Below are positions 7,768 to 17,568 of a stretch of DNA of 64,000 bases, piece after piece (within the stretch, counting starts at the first letter, position 1; the number at the start of each line of letters is the position of its first letter). Source of the DNA: Pseudomonadota bacterium. GTDB taxonomy: Bacteria > Pseudomonadota > Alphaproteobacteria > Rhizobiales > Rhizobiaceae. Where the stretch lies: the NCBI GenBank assembly GCA_023451735.1, contig JAEXYH010000036.1:124001-188000 (forward strand), read 5' to 3'. Under the pieces are notes generated by a model that saw only the letters and a list, made by a program, of their open reading frames with translations, was not told where the DNA came from and did not search any database. Both the position numbers and the translations under genes were made by a program.

Positions 7768-8816
7768 CGTGGAACCTCCTTGCCCGATATGGCCGGATGC
7801 ATTGGTCGCGCAAGGCCGAGCCTGTCGCGCAGCGTTTCCTGCCGCTGGCCACCGATCAAGCCGCGTCGGCCGAGTTCAGGAACGACCTCCGCCAGGAAAC
7901 GCTGCCCCATCTCCAGCGTCGGCGGCAGGATCGTAAACCCGTCCAGGTCGGCAACTGTCGCCAGTTGATGCAATCGGTCCGCGATCATCTCCGGCGTTCC
8001 GATGATCCCTGCCCCCGCGAGCGGCGGCGTTGTCCCGCCCTCCCCGGGCGGCTGCGTACTTCCCGAAACCACCGGAACGATGTTGGCGACAAGCCGCACA
8101 TCGCTTCTCCGGCGACCGGCAACCTCGACCGATCGGATCGCGCGACCCGCGATCGCGACCAAGCGATCGCCATTGCTCGCCTGCAGCAGAAGCAGTTCTC
8201 CTGTTTGCGCAGCGAGAGCATCGTCGCCTTCTTCCAGCAGATGCGCCAGAATCGGGCGCCCCTGCGGCGAGCGGTTGACGTTGAGTGGCCCGCGAACGGA
8301 AAAATGGGCGCCCTTGTGATGTGCGACATGCATTTTCGAAGGATCGAAGAAACGGCCTTCCGCCTTGTCGTATAGAAAGGCATCGTCCTCGAAACTATCC
8401 CAGAGGGCTGTCACGACATCCACATACTCGCTCTCGCGGCTAGCATCGCCGTCATCAGGGACGACCAGCCATCCCGAGCGGCCCTTGCTGACGAGGTCCA
8501 GCGAGGCGAAACGACGGGCGAGATTGTAAGGCTCGTGCTGGGCCGTGGATGCCGCAGCGACAATGCCGATCCCGACCGCCCGCGTCGCCAGCGCGGAGGC
8601 AAGCAAGGTCGGCTCGAACGGAACCGCCCCCGGCGACAGCTCGTCCGTCGGTCGGACACCCAGCCGGTCGGCGAGCAGGATGAAGTCGAAGCCCGCGGCC
8701 TCTGCAGCCGCAGCTTGATCCAGCAGCGCATCGAAGCCGAGAAGCCGGCCGTCGCGTCTCTGCCGCCAGGCGTCCGGGTCATGACCGAAGGGTGTCAGCG
8801 CATAGCCGAGCAGCAT
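7764..8816 (-). CDS. LLM-class flavin-dependent oxidoreductase (second copy)
   Basis: 350 residues, shorter and divergent from its neighbour: MLLGYALTPFGHDPDAW, GFDFILLADRLG, PYNLARRFASLDLVSKGRSG, HFSVRGPLNVNRSPQGRP. The same luciferase-like barrel signature (SPQGRPI) occurs in both. The ATG overlaps the DUF427 stop (TGATG) and its own stop overlaps the next ATG, so the three are one translational unit. It probably also needs an external FMN reductase. Substrate unknown. Confidence 0.88.
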   Translation of the reverse strand: MLLGYALTPFGHDPDAWRQRRDGRLLGFDALLDQAAAAEAAGFDFILLADRLGVRPTDELSPGAVPFEPTLLASALATRAVGIGIVAAASTAQHEPYNLARRFASLDLVSKGRSGWLVVPDDGDASRESEYVDVVTALWDSFEDDAFLYDKAEGRFFDPSKMHVAHHKGAHFSVRGPLNVNRSPQGRPILAHLLEEGDDALAAQTGELLLLQASNGDRLVAIAGRAIRSVEVAGRRRSDVRLVANIVPVVSGSTQPPGEGGTTPPLAGAGIIGTPEMIADRLHQLATVADLDGFTILPPTLEMGQRFLAEVVPELGRRGLIGGQRQETLRDRLGLARPMHPAISGKEVPR

Positions 8817-9559
8817 CAGGATTCAGCCTCTGCACTGACGCGGATCTCGTCGACCTTCTCGTTATAGAAGGATATCAGCCCCTTCACTTTCAGGCTCTCG
8901 TCGAGTGGGTCCGGATAATACCAGACGATGTTGTTATGCCGATGTCCGACCAGCTCGAAATGGAAATAGGACGCGGTCCCCTTGTAGGGGCAATAGGTCG
9001 TCAGCTCGCTCTCCACCAGGCGGCCGGCGAGAATATCCTCGGCCGGAAAATAATAGCGGGGAATGAGCCCGGTCTCGAACAGGAAAACGGCCCGGTTGCT
9101 GCGCGCGACAAGCTGCCCGTCGACAAAGACCTCGACCAGCCGCGAGCTCCTTATCGTATCGATCCGTTTGTAGACATTGCGGGCATGCCGGAAGATTTCC
9201 TCATCCTCCTCGAACCAGCGCACGGCCGACCATTCCACCGTGACGAAACCGGCAAGCTCGGCGCGTCCGATTGTCGATCCGTCGAACGACCATGCCTTGG
9301 ATGCGCCGACCTTGGCTATATCGAAGACATGCCTTTCCCCGAGAAGCGGCGAGGCCTCACCGTTTACCGCAGGTGAAAGCACGCCGCCAATGAAGTCGCT
9401 CTTCGGCAGGTAATAGACTGGGTGTCCGCCGTTCTCGTAGATCACGATCGCGCCCGTCGTGTCGGCAATCGTCCTCTCGCCTGCCTTGAGGCGGATCCGG
9501 CGATGGGTGGGCTCAATCAGCACTGCCGGCACTTCGGATGAACGATAGGAAAGGGACAT
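8816..9559 (-). CDS. Tandem DUF427 protein
   Basis: 247 residues with two DUF427 units. The first is about 14-110 (IADTTGAIVIYENGGHPVYY, then GASKAWSFDGS). The second is about 125-235 (VARSNRAVFLFETGLIPRYY, TTYCPYKGTASYFHFEL, IVWYYPDPLDESLKVKGLI). The internal similarity of IVIYENGG..VYYLPKSD and VFLFETGLIPRYYFPAED is evident. DUF427 folds are small beta barrels of unestablished chemistry. It sits between the ABC importer genes and the flavin monooxygenases, tightly coupled to the latter. Confidence 0.88.
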   Translation of the reverse strand: MSLSYRSSEVPAVLIEPTHRRIRLKAGERTIADTTGAIVIYENGGHPVYYLPKSDFIGGVLSPAVNGEASPLLGERHVFDIAKVGASKAWSFDGSTIGRAELAGFVTVEWSAVRWFEEDEEIFRHARNVYKRIDTIRSSRLVEVFVDGQLVARSNRAVFLFETGLIPRYYFPAEDILAGRLVESELTTYCPYKGTASYFHFELVGHRHNNIVWYYPDPLDESLKVKGLISFYNEKVDEIRVSAEAES

Positions 9560-9572
9560 CGGTTTTCTCCGG

Positions 9573-10501
<929 letters not shown>

Positions 10502-10505
<4 letters not shown>

Positions 10506-11143
10506 GCGGTGGTTCTTTCTGCAAATAGCTTCTTCTCGGTAAAGCCGAGGATGAATTCCGTGCCGAGCGCGAGGATGGCGATCGGTACAGCGCCGACGAG
10601 CAGGCGCGACATGTCCATCATGCTGATCCCGCCGGCGATGAAATCGCCAAGCCCGCCACCGCCGATGAAAGGCGCGAGCGTCGCGCCGGCCAAAACCTGC
10701 ACTGCCGCGGTGCGCGCACCGGCAAACATCGCGGGTGCCGCAAGCGGTATGCGGATCCTCCACAACACCTGGGAACGGCTCATGCCCATGCCGATTGCCG
10801 CCTCGACGGCATCGGGATCAACATCCCTCAGACCTACATAGGCGTTGAGCAGGATCGGCGGCAGGGCAAGCACGGTCAGCGCCACGATCGACGGCATCAG
10901 GCCGATGCCGAGAAGCGGCATCATGATGGCGAGAATCGCGAGGCTCGGAATGGTACGCAGTCCGTTGACCGTGTTGATGACGCCGAAGGCAAAACGTCCG
11001 TAGTTGACGATCGCCACCGACAGCGGAAGCGCGATGACGAGCGCGATCGCAAGCGACACCCCGGACATGACCAGATGCTGCCCGAGTGCCCGCAGGAAGA
11101 CATCGGGATTGCTGGCGATCCAGGAAAGAGCGTTGTTCAGCAT
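10502..11143 (-). CDS. ABC transporter permease, osmoprotectant type (1)
   Basis: 213 residues with about five membrane segments. The inner-membrane ABC permease EAA loop is seen as DAVEAAIGMGMSRSQVLWR, followed by RIPLAAPAMFAGARTAAV. It resembles the ProW/OpuCB/OsmW family. It is 10 bp from the second permease and overlaps the ATPase. The two different permeases presumably form a heterodimer. Confidence 0.88.
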
Positions 11144-11153
11144 TGCGACGCCC

Positions 11154-11771
11154 TCACTGCCACCGGACCAGCAGCCGTTCGGCGCGGGTCAGGACGAGAT
11201 CGAAGAAGATCGCAAGCAGCGCCGTCAGGATGCCGCCGACCAGGATCTTTTCGAGATATTCCTGGTCGATACCGATCAGGATGATCGTACCGAGCCCGCC
11301 GCCATCGATGAAGGCGGCAACGGTGGCGATGCCGATCGTGGTCACGAGCGCGATGCGGGCGCCCGACAATATCAATGGCGCGGCCAGCGGCAGTTCTATG
11401 CGGAAAAGCCTCTGCCAAGGCCCGTAGCCCATGCCATCGGCGGCATCAAGGACGTCGGCAGGCACGCCGCGCAGGCCGGTGACGATATTGCGCAGCAGGA
11501 TCAGCAGGCAGTAGGACGACAGGCCGATCAGTGCCGGCTTCATGCCAAGCCCGACCAGTGGGATGAGCAGCGCGAAAAGCGCCAGGCTCGGGATGACGAA
11601 TATGATGTTGGCGATGGTCAGCGCGACGGCATAAAGCCTCTGACGGCGAGCGCAGAAAATGCCGATTACAAGTGCAATGACCAGTCCTATCAGAACAGCG
11701 GAAATCGACAGGACGAGATGCTGCCAAACGGCGAGCGCGATTTCGGGAATATGTCTGGGAGTCCACTTCAA
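11154..11771 (-). CDS. ABC transporter permease, osmoprotectant type (2)
   Basis: 205 residues, same family as its neighbour. N-terminal WQHLVLSISAVLIGLVIALV membrane segment, and an EAA loop in ADVLDAADGMGYGPWQRLF followed by RIELPLAAPLILSGAR. Its order after the binding protein and before permease 1 is usual for four-component osmoprotectant systems. Confidence 0.88.
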   Translation of the reverse strand: MKWTPRHIPEIALAVWQHLVLSISAVLIGLVIALVIGIFCARRQRLYAVALTIANIIFVIPSLALFALLIPLVGLGMKPALIGLSSYCLLILLRNIVTGLRGVPADVLDAADGMGYGPWQRLFRIELPLAAPLILSGARIALVTTIGIATVAAFIDGGGLGTIILIGIDQEYLEKILVGGILTALLAIFFDLVLTRAERLLVRWQ

Positions 11772-11889
11772 CGATCAGGAACTTTCTCTGAAGCGAGCAA
11801 GAAAAGAAAAGGTAATGGATGCGGCAGAGCCTCGAGAACCGGCCGCATCCCCATTTCAAGTTGCGCGTCGCGCAATCATATCAAGGCCT

Positions 11890-12762
11890 TCAGATACCCT
11901 GGGCTTCGAGGAAGTCGGCGGCGACGTCGGCCGGTTCTTCCTTGTCGCGATCGACCTTGGCGTTCAACTCGCGCATATTCTCGTTGTTGAGAAGTGGGCT
12001 GATCTTGTTTAGCACCTCGGCGATTTTTGGGTTCTTGGCAAGCGTATCCTGGCGGACAACCGGAACCAGATAATAGGGCGGGAACAGCTTCTTGTCGTCT
12101 TCGAGCACGACGAGTTTGTTTTCCGAAATCTGCCAGTCGGTAGCAAAGCCGTAAGAAACGTCGAGATCCTGAGCTGTCAGCGCGCTGTAGCGAATGCCGA
12201 GCTTCGCGAAGATCTTGAACTCCTTGAACTCGATGCCGTAAGTCTGTTTCAGACCCGGCAGGCCGTCCTTGCGTTCGCCGAAGCCGGCTTCTGCACCGAA
12301 AGTCAGGTCCTTCGAGGCAGGCCCAAGATCGGTAAGCGTCTTAAGCTTGTACTTTTCGGCCGTTTCCGGAAGCGTGATGATCGCGTAGCCGTTGTTGATC
12401 TGGGTCGGCTCCAGGAGCGTAAGCTTCAGGTCCTTTTCGTAATAGTTCTTGACCTCGCCATAGATTTTTTCGGCGCTGCCGGACAGGTCACCCTTTACGA
12501 CAGCCGCGAGTGCGGTGCCGGTATATTCGGGATACAGATCGATCTCGCCATTCGTCAGCGCAGTGTGAGCAACGAGTGTTGCACCGAGATTGAGGCGACG
12601 CTCAACCTCAACTCCGGCCTTTTCGAGTGCCTGCGCATAGATTTCAGCAACGATAAACTGTTCGGTGAAGTTTTTGCTGCCGATTTTTACGGCCTGGGCA
12701 TAGGCCGGGAAGGATAGACCAATCAATGTTGCGGCTGCAACGGCGAGCGATTTAATGTTCAT
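11890..12762 (-). CDS. Periplasmic substrate-binding protein, OsmF/OpuCC type
   Basis: 290 residues. Signal peptide MNIKSLAVAAATLIGLSF with cleavage after AYA-Q (about 22). The mature start VKIGSKNFTEQFIVAEIYAQ and LTNGEIDLYPEYTGTAL are hallmarks of the OpuAC/OsmF quaternary-amine binding family, the latter lying near the aromatic ligand cage. It is the first gene of the operon, with GGGGGA just upstream of the ATG. A 270-bp gap precedes it and must hold the operon promoter. The ligand could be glycine betaine, choline or a betainised amino acid; the downstream catabolic genes favour a carbon/nitrogen source over an osmolyte (inference). Confidence 0.9.
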   Translation of the reverse strand: MNIKSLAVAAATLIGLSFPAYAQAVKIGSKNFTEQFIVAEIYAQALEKAGVEVERRLNLGATLVAHTALTNGEIDLYPEYTGTALAAVVKGDLSGSAEKIYGEVKNYYEKDLKLTLLEPTQINNGYAIITLPETAEKYKLKTLTDLGPASKDLTFGAEAGFGERKDGLPGLKQTYGIEFKEFKIFAKLGIRYSALTAQDLDVSYGFATDWQISENKLVVLEDDKKLFPPYYLVPVVRQDTLAKNPKIAEVLNKISPLLNNENMRELNAKVDRDKEEPADVAADFLEAQGI

Positions 12763-13035
12763 AGTTTCCCCCTAACGGATGACGACATCACGACGTTTCT
12801 ACGCGCTGAATGTTCCATAGGCTCAGGACACTTTGCTAATTTGAGGCCTGACCGTGAAACAAATGTCTCATCGCGGCGGAGCTACCATTAGGTCATCGTA
12901 TGCTTGCGCGCGAGGTGCGGCCCGGACGCTAGTCGGCTTTTGCATCGACTGGGTCCCTGTTCCGTGCCCACCGAATGGAGCTTCACGTCCTGTTTACCGC
13001 GGTGCGGAGAGCCGTTGAGAAATTCGACCTGCGGA
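12763..13035 (-). promoter_or_regulatory. Upstream region of the importer/lyase operon
   Basis: A 273-bp non-coding stretch between the acetoin-reductase stop and the binding-protein ATG. It must contain the promoter of the ten-gene operon unless transcription reads through from the reductase genes. I see no clear sigma-70 hexamer pair or palindrome in it. Confidence 0.35.
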
Positions 13036-13821
13036 TTATCTGTATACCAAGCCGCCATCAGTAAGGATGGCCTGACCCGTGATGTAGTCGGCGTCTTCGC
13101 TGCAGAGGAAAGCGACCAGCCCAGCTACGTCATCTGGAGTTTGGGCACGGCCCAAGGCTATACCTTCGACGTACTTCCTGTAGGTCTCGCCTTTCGGCGT
13201 GCCCGTCAGCTCGGAAAATCGCTCGTCGATCTCGACCCAAATGTCTGTGCCCACGATGCCTGGGCAGTAAGCGTTGACGGTGATCCCAGCGCTTGCGTAT
13301 TCTTTGGCTGCCGCTTGAGTGAGTGCGCGAACAGCGAATTTCGTCGCGGAGTAGACACCCACCATTGGGAACCCCTCGTGGCCAGCAGCAGACGAGGCAT
13401 TGATAATTTTGCCTCTTTTACCTCTCGCCTTGAACTTCATTGCCGCGGCTTGAATGCCCCATAGGACGCTATCCACGTTGACGCGGAAGATGCGTTCCAT
13501 GTCTTCAGTTAGGACGTCGCTGAGATGCTTGACCTGAGAAATTCCCGCATTGTTGATGATCGCGTCGAACCCGTTCAGTTCCCGATCAACCTGATGGACT
13601 GCCGCAAACACTTCATCTCGGTTGCTCACATCAGCGGTGTAGCAACTGGCCTTTACGCCTTGCGCTTCGATCTCGGCTCTCACCGTGTGAAGCTTGTCTT
13701 CCTTCAAATCGACAAGCCCTACGTTTGCACCTTCTTGAGCCAGTCGCATTGCGATGGCCCTGCCGATGCCTTGGCTTGCCCCTGTCACAAGGACTACCCG
13801 TCCGTTAAGTCGCTTGTTCAT
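13036..13821 (-). CDS. SDR dehydrogenase, acetoin/diacetyl reductase-like
   Basis: 261 residues. NAD-binding VTGASQGIGRA near residue 12, NNAGIS near 90, catalytic Ser in INASSAAGHEG and YSATKFAVRALTQAAAKE with the YxxxK pair, C-terminal TGQAILTDGGLVYR. The HEGF..GVYSATKFAVRALTQ region and NAYCPGIVGTDIWVEID are those of (S)-acetoin-forming diacetyl reductases (BudC-like), which use NADH. ATG at 13821 overlaps the stop of the upstream reductase gene (ATGA). No acetoin synthesis genes are nearby, so the true substrate may be another vicinal carbonyl. Confidence 0.85.
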   Translation of the reverse strand: MNKRLNGRVVLVTGASQGIGRAIAMRLAQEGANVGLVDLKEDKLHTVRAEIEAQGVKASCYTADVSNRDEVFAAVHQVDRELNGFDAIINNAGISQVKHLSDVLTEDMERIFRVNVDSVLWGIQAAAMKFKARGKRGKIINASSAAGHEGFPMVGVYSATKFAVRALTQAAAKEYASAGITVNAYCPGIVGTDIWVEIDERFSELTGTPKGETYRKYVEGIALGRAQTPDDVAGLVAFLCSEDADYITGQAILTDGGLVYR

Positions 13822-14516
13822 GATCGCGTCCATTCTTTGCCAACACTTGCGTCAGAGATTGCGCGCATTTCCGGCGGACGTTCTGGACTGGCGTTTTGAA
13901 GCGCTTTTCGAGCATCTTGAGCGTTGAGGTTTGCCGCATAGACAGGCGTTCTCGGCTGCTGGCGCCAGGATTCATCAAGTCTTCCCGCATCTACCCCATC
14001 AAACCCTAATTCGTCGAACAGGCGGATGAGCTTGACCTTCGCCGCATCGTCGTCACCGGCGACAGGTATAGCGATCCTCCGGTCCGTCCCCGCAACTTGC
14101 CCTTCATTGAGAAGACTGAGCCAATGCAGTGTGTTGATCGCTTTTAGAACCGGCCTGCCCAGCTCATTTGCTACCCATTGGCTTTCGACCAGCCCGTCTT
14201 CGATCGCCGCGATCCGCCCGTCTCGCTCTTGAGGGTAGTAGTTGCCGGTGTCGACGACGACGACGTGCGACCCCACTTGGTCGAAGAGATCTTTCGGGAG
14301 GCTCGGTATCTTGCCCGTCTGAACTGCGACGAAAACGATTTCTCCACTGCGAGCGGCTTCGTGCACCGTCACCGCTTTGACCCCGGTTTCTGCCGCGAAG
14401 TCTTTAAGAGAAGCCGGGCCACGTGAATTTGCAATTGAAACGTCATGCCCCAATTCGGACAAACGTCTGGCGAGGCTTCCGCCGATTTCGCCTGACCCTA
14501 TAATACCAATTTTCAT
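13818..14516 (-). CDS. NADPH-dependent F420 reductase-like NAD(P)-binding protein (1)
   Basis: 232 residues. The N-terminal Rossmann motif GIIGSGEIGGSLARRLSELG, then VSIANSRGPASL, VDTGNYYPQERDG and AINTLHWLSLL resemble the 'NADP oxidoreductase, coenzyme F420-dependent' family. Rhizobia do not normally make F420, so the real electron partner is probably different. Start at 14516 gives the Rossmann motif at the very N-terminus. It is coupled to the acetoin-reductase-like SDR and follows a related gene by 75 bp. Confidence 0.82.
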   Translation of the reverse strand: MKIGIIGSGEIGGSLARRLSELGHDVSIANSRGPASLKDFAAETGVKAVTVHEAARSGEIVFVAVQTGKIPSLPKDLFDQVGSHVVVVDTGNYYPQERDGRIAAIEDGLVESQWVANELGRPVLKAINTLHWLSLLNEGQVAGTDRRIAIPVAGDDDAAKVKLIRLFDELGFDGVDAGRLDESWRQQPRTPVYAANLNAQDARKALQNASPERPPEMRAISDASVGKEWTRS

Positions 14517-14590
14517 GTTGATCTCCGCACAATGAGTTGATCGGCCCGCGTCGAAAACCGCCAACGCGGGCACGAAAACCTTCCGCCAAT

Positions 14591-15289
14591 TTACCCGACG
14601 CGCTCTCGCATGATGGGACCGGGGCTTGCTTCTACGATCTGTAATCCAAGCCGGATGAGGTCAGCGTCGCCGCTGTATTCGGAGTCTGCAATGTGATGCA
14701 GGAGAATGCCGACCTGTTCCAACTGACGGGCACCCTTCAATGGACCGGCATTCACAGGGACAAAGCCCACATCAGTGATCAGGGTTCGCGTGACTTCTCC
14801 GGCTTCCGCATCGTCGTGAACATAAAAGACGCTTGGCTTAGAGGGTGTATCTGCCCATGCCGCTGCCTCAAGCACCGGAGCCGCGAGCAGATTGAACGAT
14901 TTCACAACGCGAGCTTTCGGGAGGCGCCTTTGGAGGACTTCTGTCGTCGAACTGTCGCGCATGAAGTCGAGGTCGTGATAGTGAACAAACTCTGGAGTAA
15001 CGCCGAGCGGGTTCATGGTTTCAATCACAACTTTTCCGTCGAGCGCGTCTCCTACTTGTTCGAGCACAGCATCCATCCTCGGCCAATAGACAGAGAAAAG
15101 GATGACGTCGCCGAACTCTGCAGCCTCGCGGATACTTCCAAGCTTGGCTTTCCCACCGAGTTCCTCGAGAAGCGGCGCAAGCTTTCGGTCTTCACCATCT
15201 TTAGCAATAACCAGGTCATGCCCGGCGGCGGCCCAGGCACGTGCCAGACGGCTGCCAAGATTACCGCCGTTTAGAATCCCGATTTTCAT
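14591..15289 (-). CDS. NAD(P)-binding F420-reductase-like protein (2)
   Basis: 232 residues. MKIGILNGGNLGSRLARAWA (note GGNLG in place of the usual GxGxxG), then VIETMNPLGVTPEFV, KARVVKSFNLLAAPVLEAAA and GARQLEQVGILLHHIAD. Same superfamily as the gene at 13818 but clearly divergent. A palindromic TGTTG-N7-CAACA site lies about 100 bp upstream, between it and the LysR gene. It probably heads the three-gene unit 15289 to 13036. Confidence 0.8.
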   Translation of the reverse strand: MKIGILNGGNLGSRLARAWAAAGHDLVIAKDGEDRKLAPLLEELGGKAKLGSIREAAEFGDVILFSVYWPRMDAVLEQVGDALDGKVVIETMNPLGVTPEFVHYHDLDFMRDSSTTEVLQRRLPKARVVKSFNLLAAPVLEAAAWADTPSKPSVFYVHDDAEAGEVTRTLITDVGFVPVNAGPLKGARQLEQVGILLHHIADSEYSGDADLIRLGLQIVEASPGPIMRERVG

Positions 15290-15386
15290 TTGATATCCTC
15301 TTCATTGAACCTCAGCGCTCTCTGAGCACCTGGTTGCTAGTTAGGATATCAATTGAGCAGGGATTAGATGGGCGTACGACCTCAGT

Positions 15387-15410
15387 CTGTTGTGTGTGGC
15401 AACAACAATA
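15387..15410. promoter_or_regulatory. Candidate LysR operator (TGTTG-N7-CAACA)
   Basis: CTGTTGTG...CAACAACAATA lies between the reductase gene (ATG 15289) and the LysR gene. A closely similar sequence occurs at 19977-19999 upstream of the SDR gene. Symmetry and repetition suggest a shared operator for the LysR regulators here. Inference only. Confidence 0.45.
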
Positions 15411-15455
15411 GGCGCTGTCGCGTTGGCCACTTCGTTGCCGGATTGCCTGAGAAAG

Positions 15456-16367
15456 CTAGTAGGTCATGCGGGATAGGTCGGTGTCAAAGGCTTCACGACA
15501 TAGATCTATGAAGCCACGCACCTTTGGGTCCATGTAGCGGGTGGAGGCAAAGACGGCATGTACTGGCATCGGGATGCTCGTCCATTCGGGTAGGACGCGG
15601 ATCAAAGCTGCATCATCCACATGCGGTTTGGCCATGAATTGCGGAAGTTGCGCGATCCCCAGACCTGCCAGCGTCATATTCCGTGCAGCGATCATGTTAT
15701 CGAGAGCGCAGCGAGGCGCCTGCACGATCTTCTCAGACTTCTCGCCGTTCACCAGATTCCAGCTCGAGCGTCCGCTCGACTTCTTCATGATGAGATCCTG
15801 GTGCTTCAATTCATCAATTGTTCGACACGGCGGACTTCGTTTCAGGTAATGCGGAGCTGCGTAGAGACCATAGGTGATCTCGCCGAGCTTGCGGGCTGAC
15901 AGATCCGAATCCTCCAGGGTCCCAATGCGGATTGCGACGTCGATACCCTCGTGGATGATGTCAACGAGACGTATAGAATAGATCACATCGACCGCAACTT
16001 TCGGCCACTTTGCCAAATAAGCAGCTATCCAGCCATCTACCCGCGTAGTCCCAAACTCCGGACTAGCCGTTATTTTTAAACGCCCTTTTGGCTCTTGGTT
16101 TTGCTGCGCTACAGCTGCTTCGGCAGCCTCCGCAGCAGCCAGGATCGATGACGCTCGCTCAAAATAATCTCTTCCGACCTCTGTGACACTGACGCGTCGG
16201 GTCGACCGATTAAGAAGTCTTGCTCCAAGCTTTTCTTCTATTCTTTGGACAATGCGGCTTATCCGCGCTTTATCTGTTTCCAGCCGTTCAGCCGCAGCGG
16301 TGAAGGATTCCTCCGTCACCACTGCGACGAAGACCTGCATTTCGGAAAATCCAACTGTCGTTGCCAT
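15456..16367 (-). CDS. LysR-family transcriptional regulator (1)
   Basis: 303 residues from ATG 16367. N-terminal winged helix: FVAVVTEESFTAAAERLETD, then KARISRIVQRIEEKLGARLL and NRSTRRVSVTEVGRDYFERA; substrate-binding domain follows to the end. It is a close paralogue of the regulator at 17569: the HTH regions are nearly identical and both contain VFASTRYMDPKVRGFIDLCR-like ends. It lies next to the F420-reductase-like genes, which it probably controls. Confidence 0.9.
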   Translation of the reverse strand: MATTVGFSEMQVFVAVVTEESFTAAAERLETDKARISRIVQRIEEKLGARLLNRSTRRVSVTEVGRDYFERASSILAAAEAAEAAVAQQNQEPKGRLKITASPEFGTTRVDGWIAAYLAKWPKVAVDVIYSIRLVDIIHEGIDVAIRIGTLEDSDLSARKLGEITYGLYAAPHYLKRSPPCRTIDELKHQDLIMKKSSGRSSWNLVNGEKSEKIVQAPRCALDNMIAARNMTLAGLGIAQLPQFMAKPHVDDAALIRVLPEWTSIPMPVHAVFASTRYMDPKVRGFIDLCREAFDTDLSRMTY

Positions 16368-16575
16368 GGACAACATTCTTCCATGCCTCGCAAATTGACG
16401 CAATGCTCTCGCATCAATCTTTCACTCCGGGGCGACGACGATAGGCGTCTAGCGAAGCGATACATCGTCGAGAAGAAACGATGTGACGACTGTCAGTCAT
16501 AATCGTAGTGTGACCGTCACATCGATACGCGCAGAACGGTTGCGAGCGCCCTTGAAGGGCGCTCGCCGCACGACA

Positions 16576-17373
16576 TTATCCCTTCACGGTGTTGGCGCTT
16601 GCCTGGGCCATGAAGAGGTCGACGTGGACCTGCGGCATGCCCTCGAACGTGCCGCCGATCGGCGACGGGCGCTTTGCCTCGTCGATCATGCGCCGCGCCG
16701 CCCCGCGTGATACCGGCGTGCCGGGCTGCGTGTAGGCGCGCTCAGCTTCCGGGCCCGTGGCTTTCAGATCTATTGTGGGGGCGTAGGCCCAGAAGTAGAT
16801 GGGCGTGCTCGGCTCAATGCGCCAGCTGTCGGCGAGCGAACCTGCGTCAATGGCATCGAAGCCGATCTTGTCGAAGAACTCGGTCACCGCCTGCTTCGCT
16901 GCGGTGTCGTCGCCTGCGATTGGCAGCGTCGTGCGGTTCGCCGAACCCTGCGGCGCCGCGTTGGCCTTCATGTGGAGCCAGCTGAGATTGTGCATGCCCT
17001 TGACGACCTTCGCTCCTGGCAGACGCCGCTGGATCAGATCACTGGAAGTCAACTCGGCCTTGTCGAGTACGTCATTGTTGCCGAATGCGGGATAATAGTT
17101 CGTCTGGTCGAGTACGACCTTACCCGCAAACTTGTCGGCAGGCAGTTGTTCGGAGGCGGCGATCGGGATCGAGAGCGTTACGATGTCACCTGCCGCAACG
17201 GCCTCCTCGGTGGTGCCGGCGCGCGCCAGCGGACCAAGCTCGTTGATCAGGTCCTTGATGGAGTCCGCGCCGCGGGAGTTGCTGATGACCACCTTGTAAC
17301 CGGCTGCGATCGCCAAACGCGCAACTGCCTTTCCGACAAGGCCGGAGCCGATGATTCCGATTGTTTGAGACAT
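16576..17373 (-). CDS. NADPH-dependent F420 reductase-like protein (3)
   Basis: 265 residues from ATG 17373, preferred because GAGG lies seven bases before it while the ATG at 17379 sits directly on the Shine-Dalgarno. Rossmann motif TIGIIGSGLVGKAVARLA, then VVISNSRGADSI, VVLDQTNYYPAFG, VVKGMHNLSWLHMKAN, LPIAGDDTAAK. Related to the gene at 13818 (same NSRG..., NYYP and GDD motifs). It lies between the two paralogous LysR genes and repeats the pattern of reductase next to LysR. Confidence 0.82.
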   Translation of the reverse strand: MSQTIGIIGSGLVGKAVARLAIAAGYKVVISNSRGADSIKDLINELGPLARAGTTEEAVAAGDIVTLSIPIAASEQLPADKFAGKVVLDQTNYYPAFGNNDVLDKAELTSSDLIQRRLPGAKVVKGMHNLSWLHMKANAAPQGSANRTTLPIAGDDTAAKQAVTEFFDKIGFDAIDAGSLADSWRIEPSTPIYFWAYAPTIDLKATGPEAERAYTQPGTPVSRGAARRMIDEAKRPSPIGGTFEGMPQVHVDLFMAQASANTVKG

Positions 17374-17568
17374 ATCCATTCCTCTTTAAAAGCAGCGGTA
17401 CCCGCCGGTGTTACACAGCGCCCGCTTCCCGAAATCCCGTTGCTTTGATCCGGCAGCTCATGCGCAGCCTCGAAATATGGATATGTACGAAAGAGTAACA
17501 GTGGGACCTGAAGCAACACACTGTTGCCCCTGTGGACTACGATTGAATCTAGCGGTAGGCTGTGCTGA

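Noticed and set aside
10506..10763. N-terminal extension of the ABC ATPase frame
   Set aside because: It overlaps the permease gene in another frame and lacks similarity; ATG 10505 gives the standard ATPase start.
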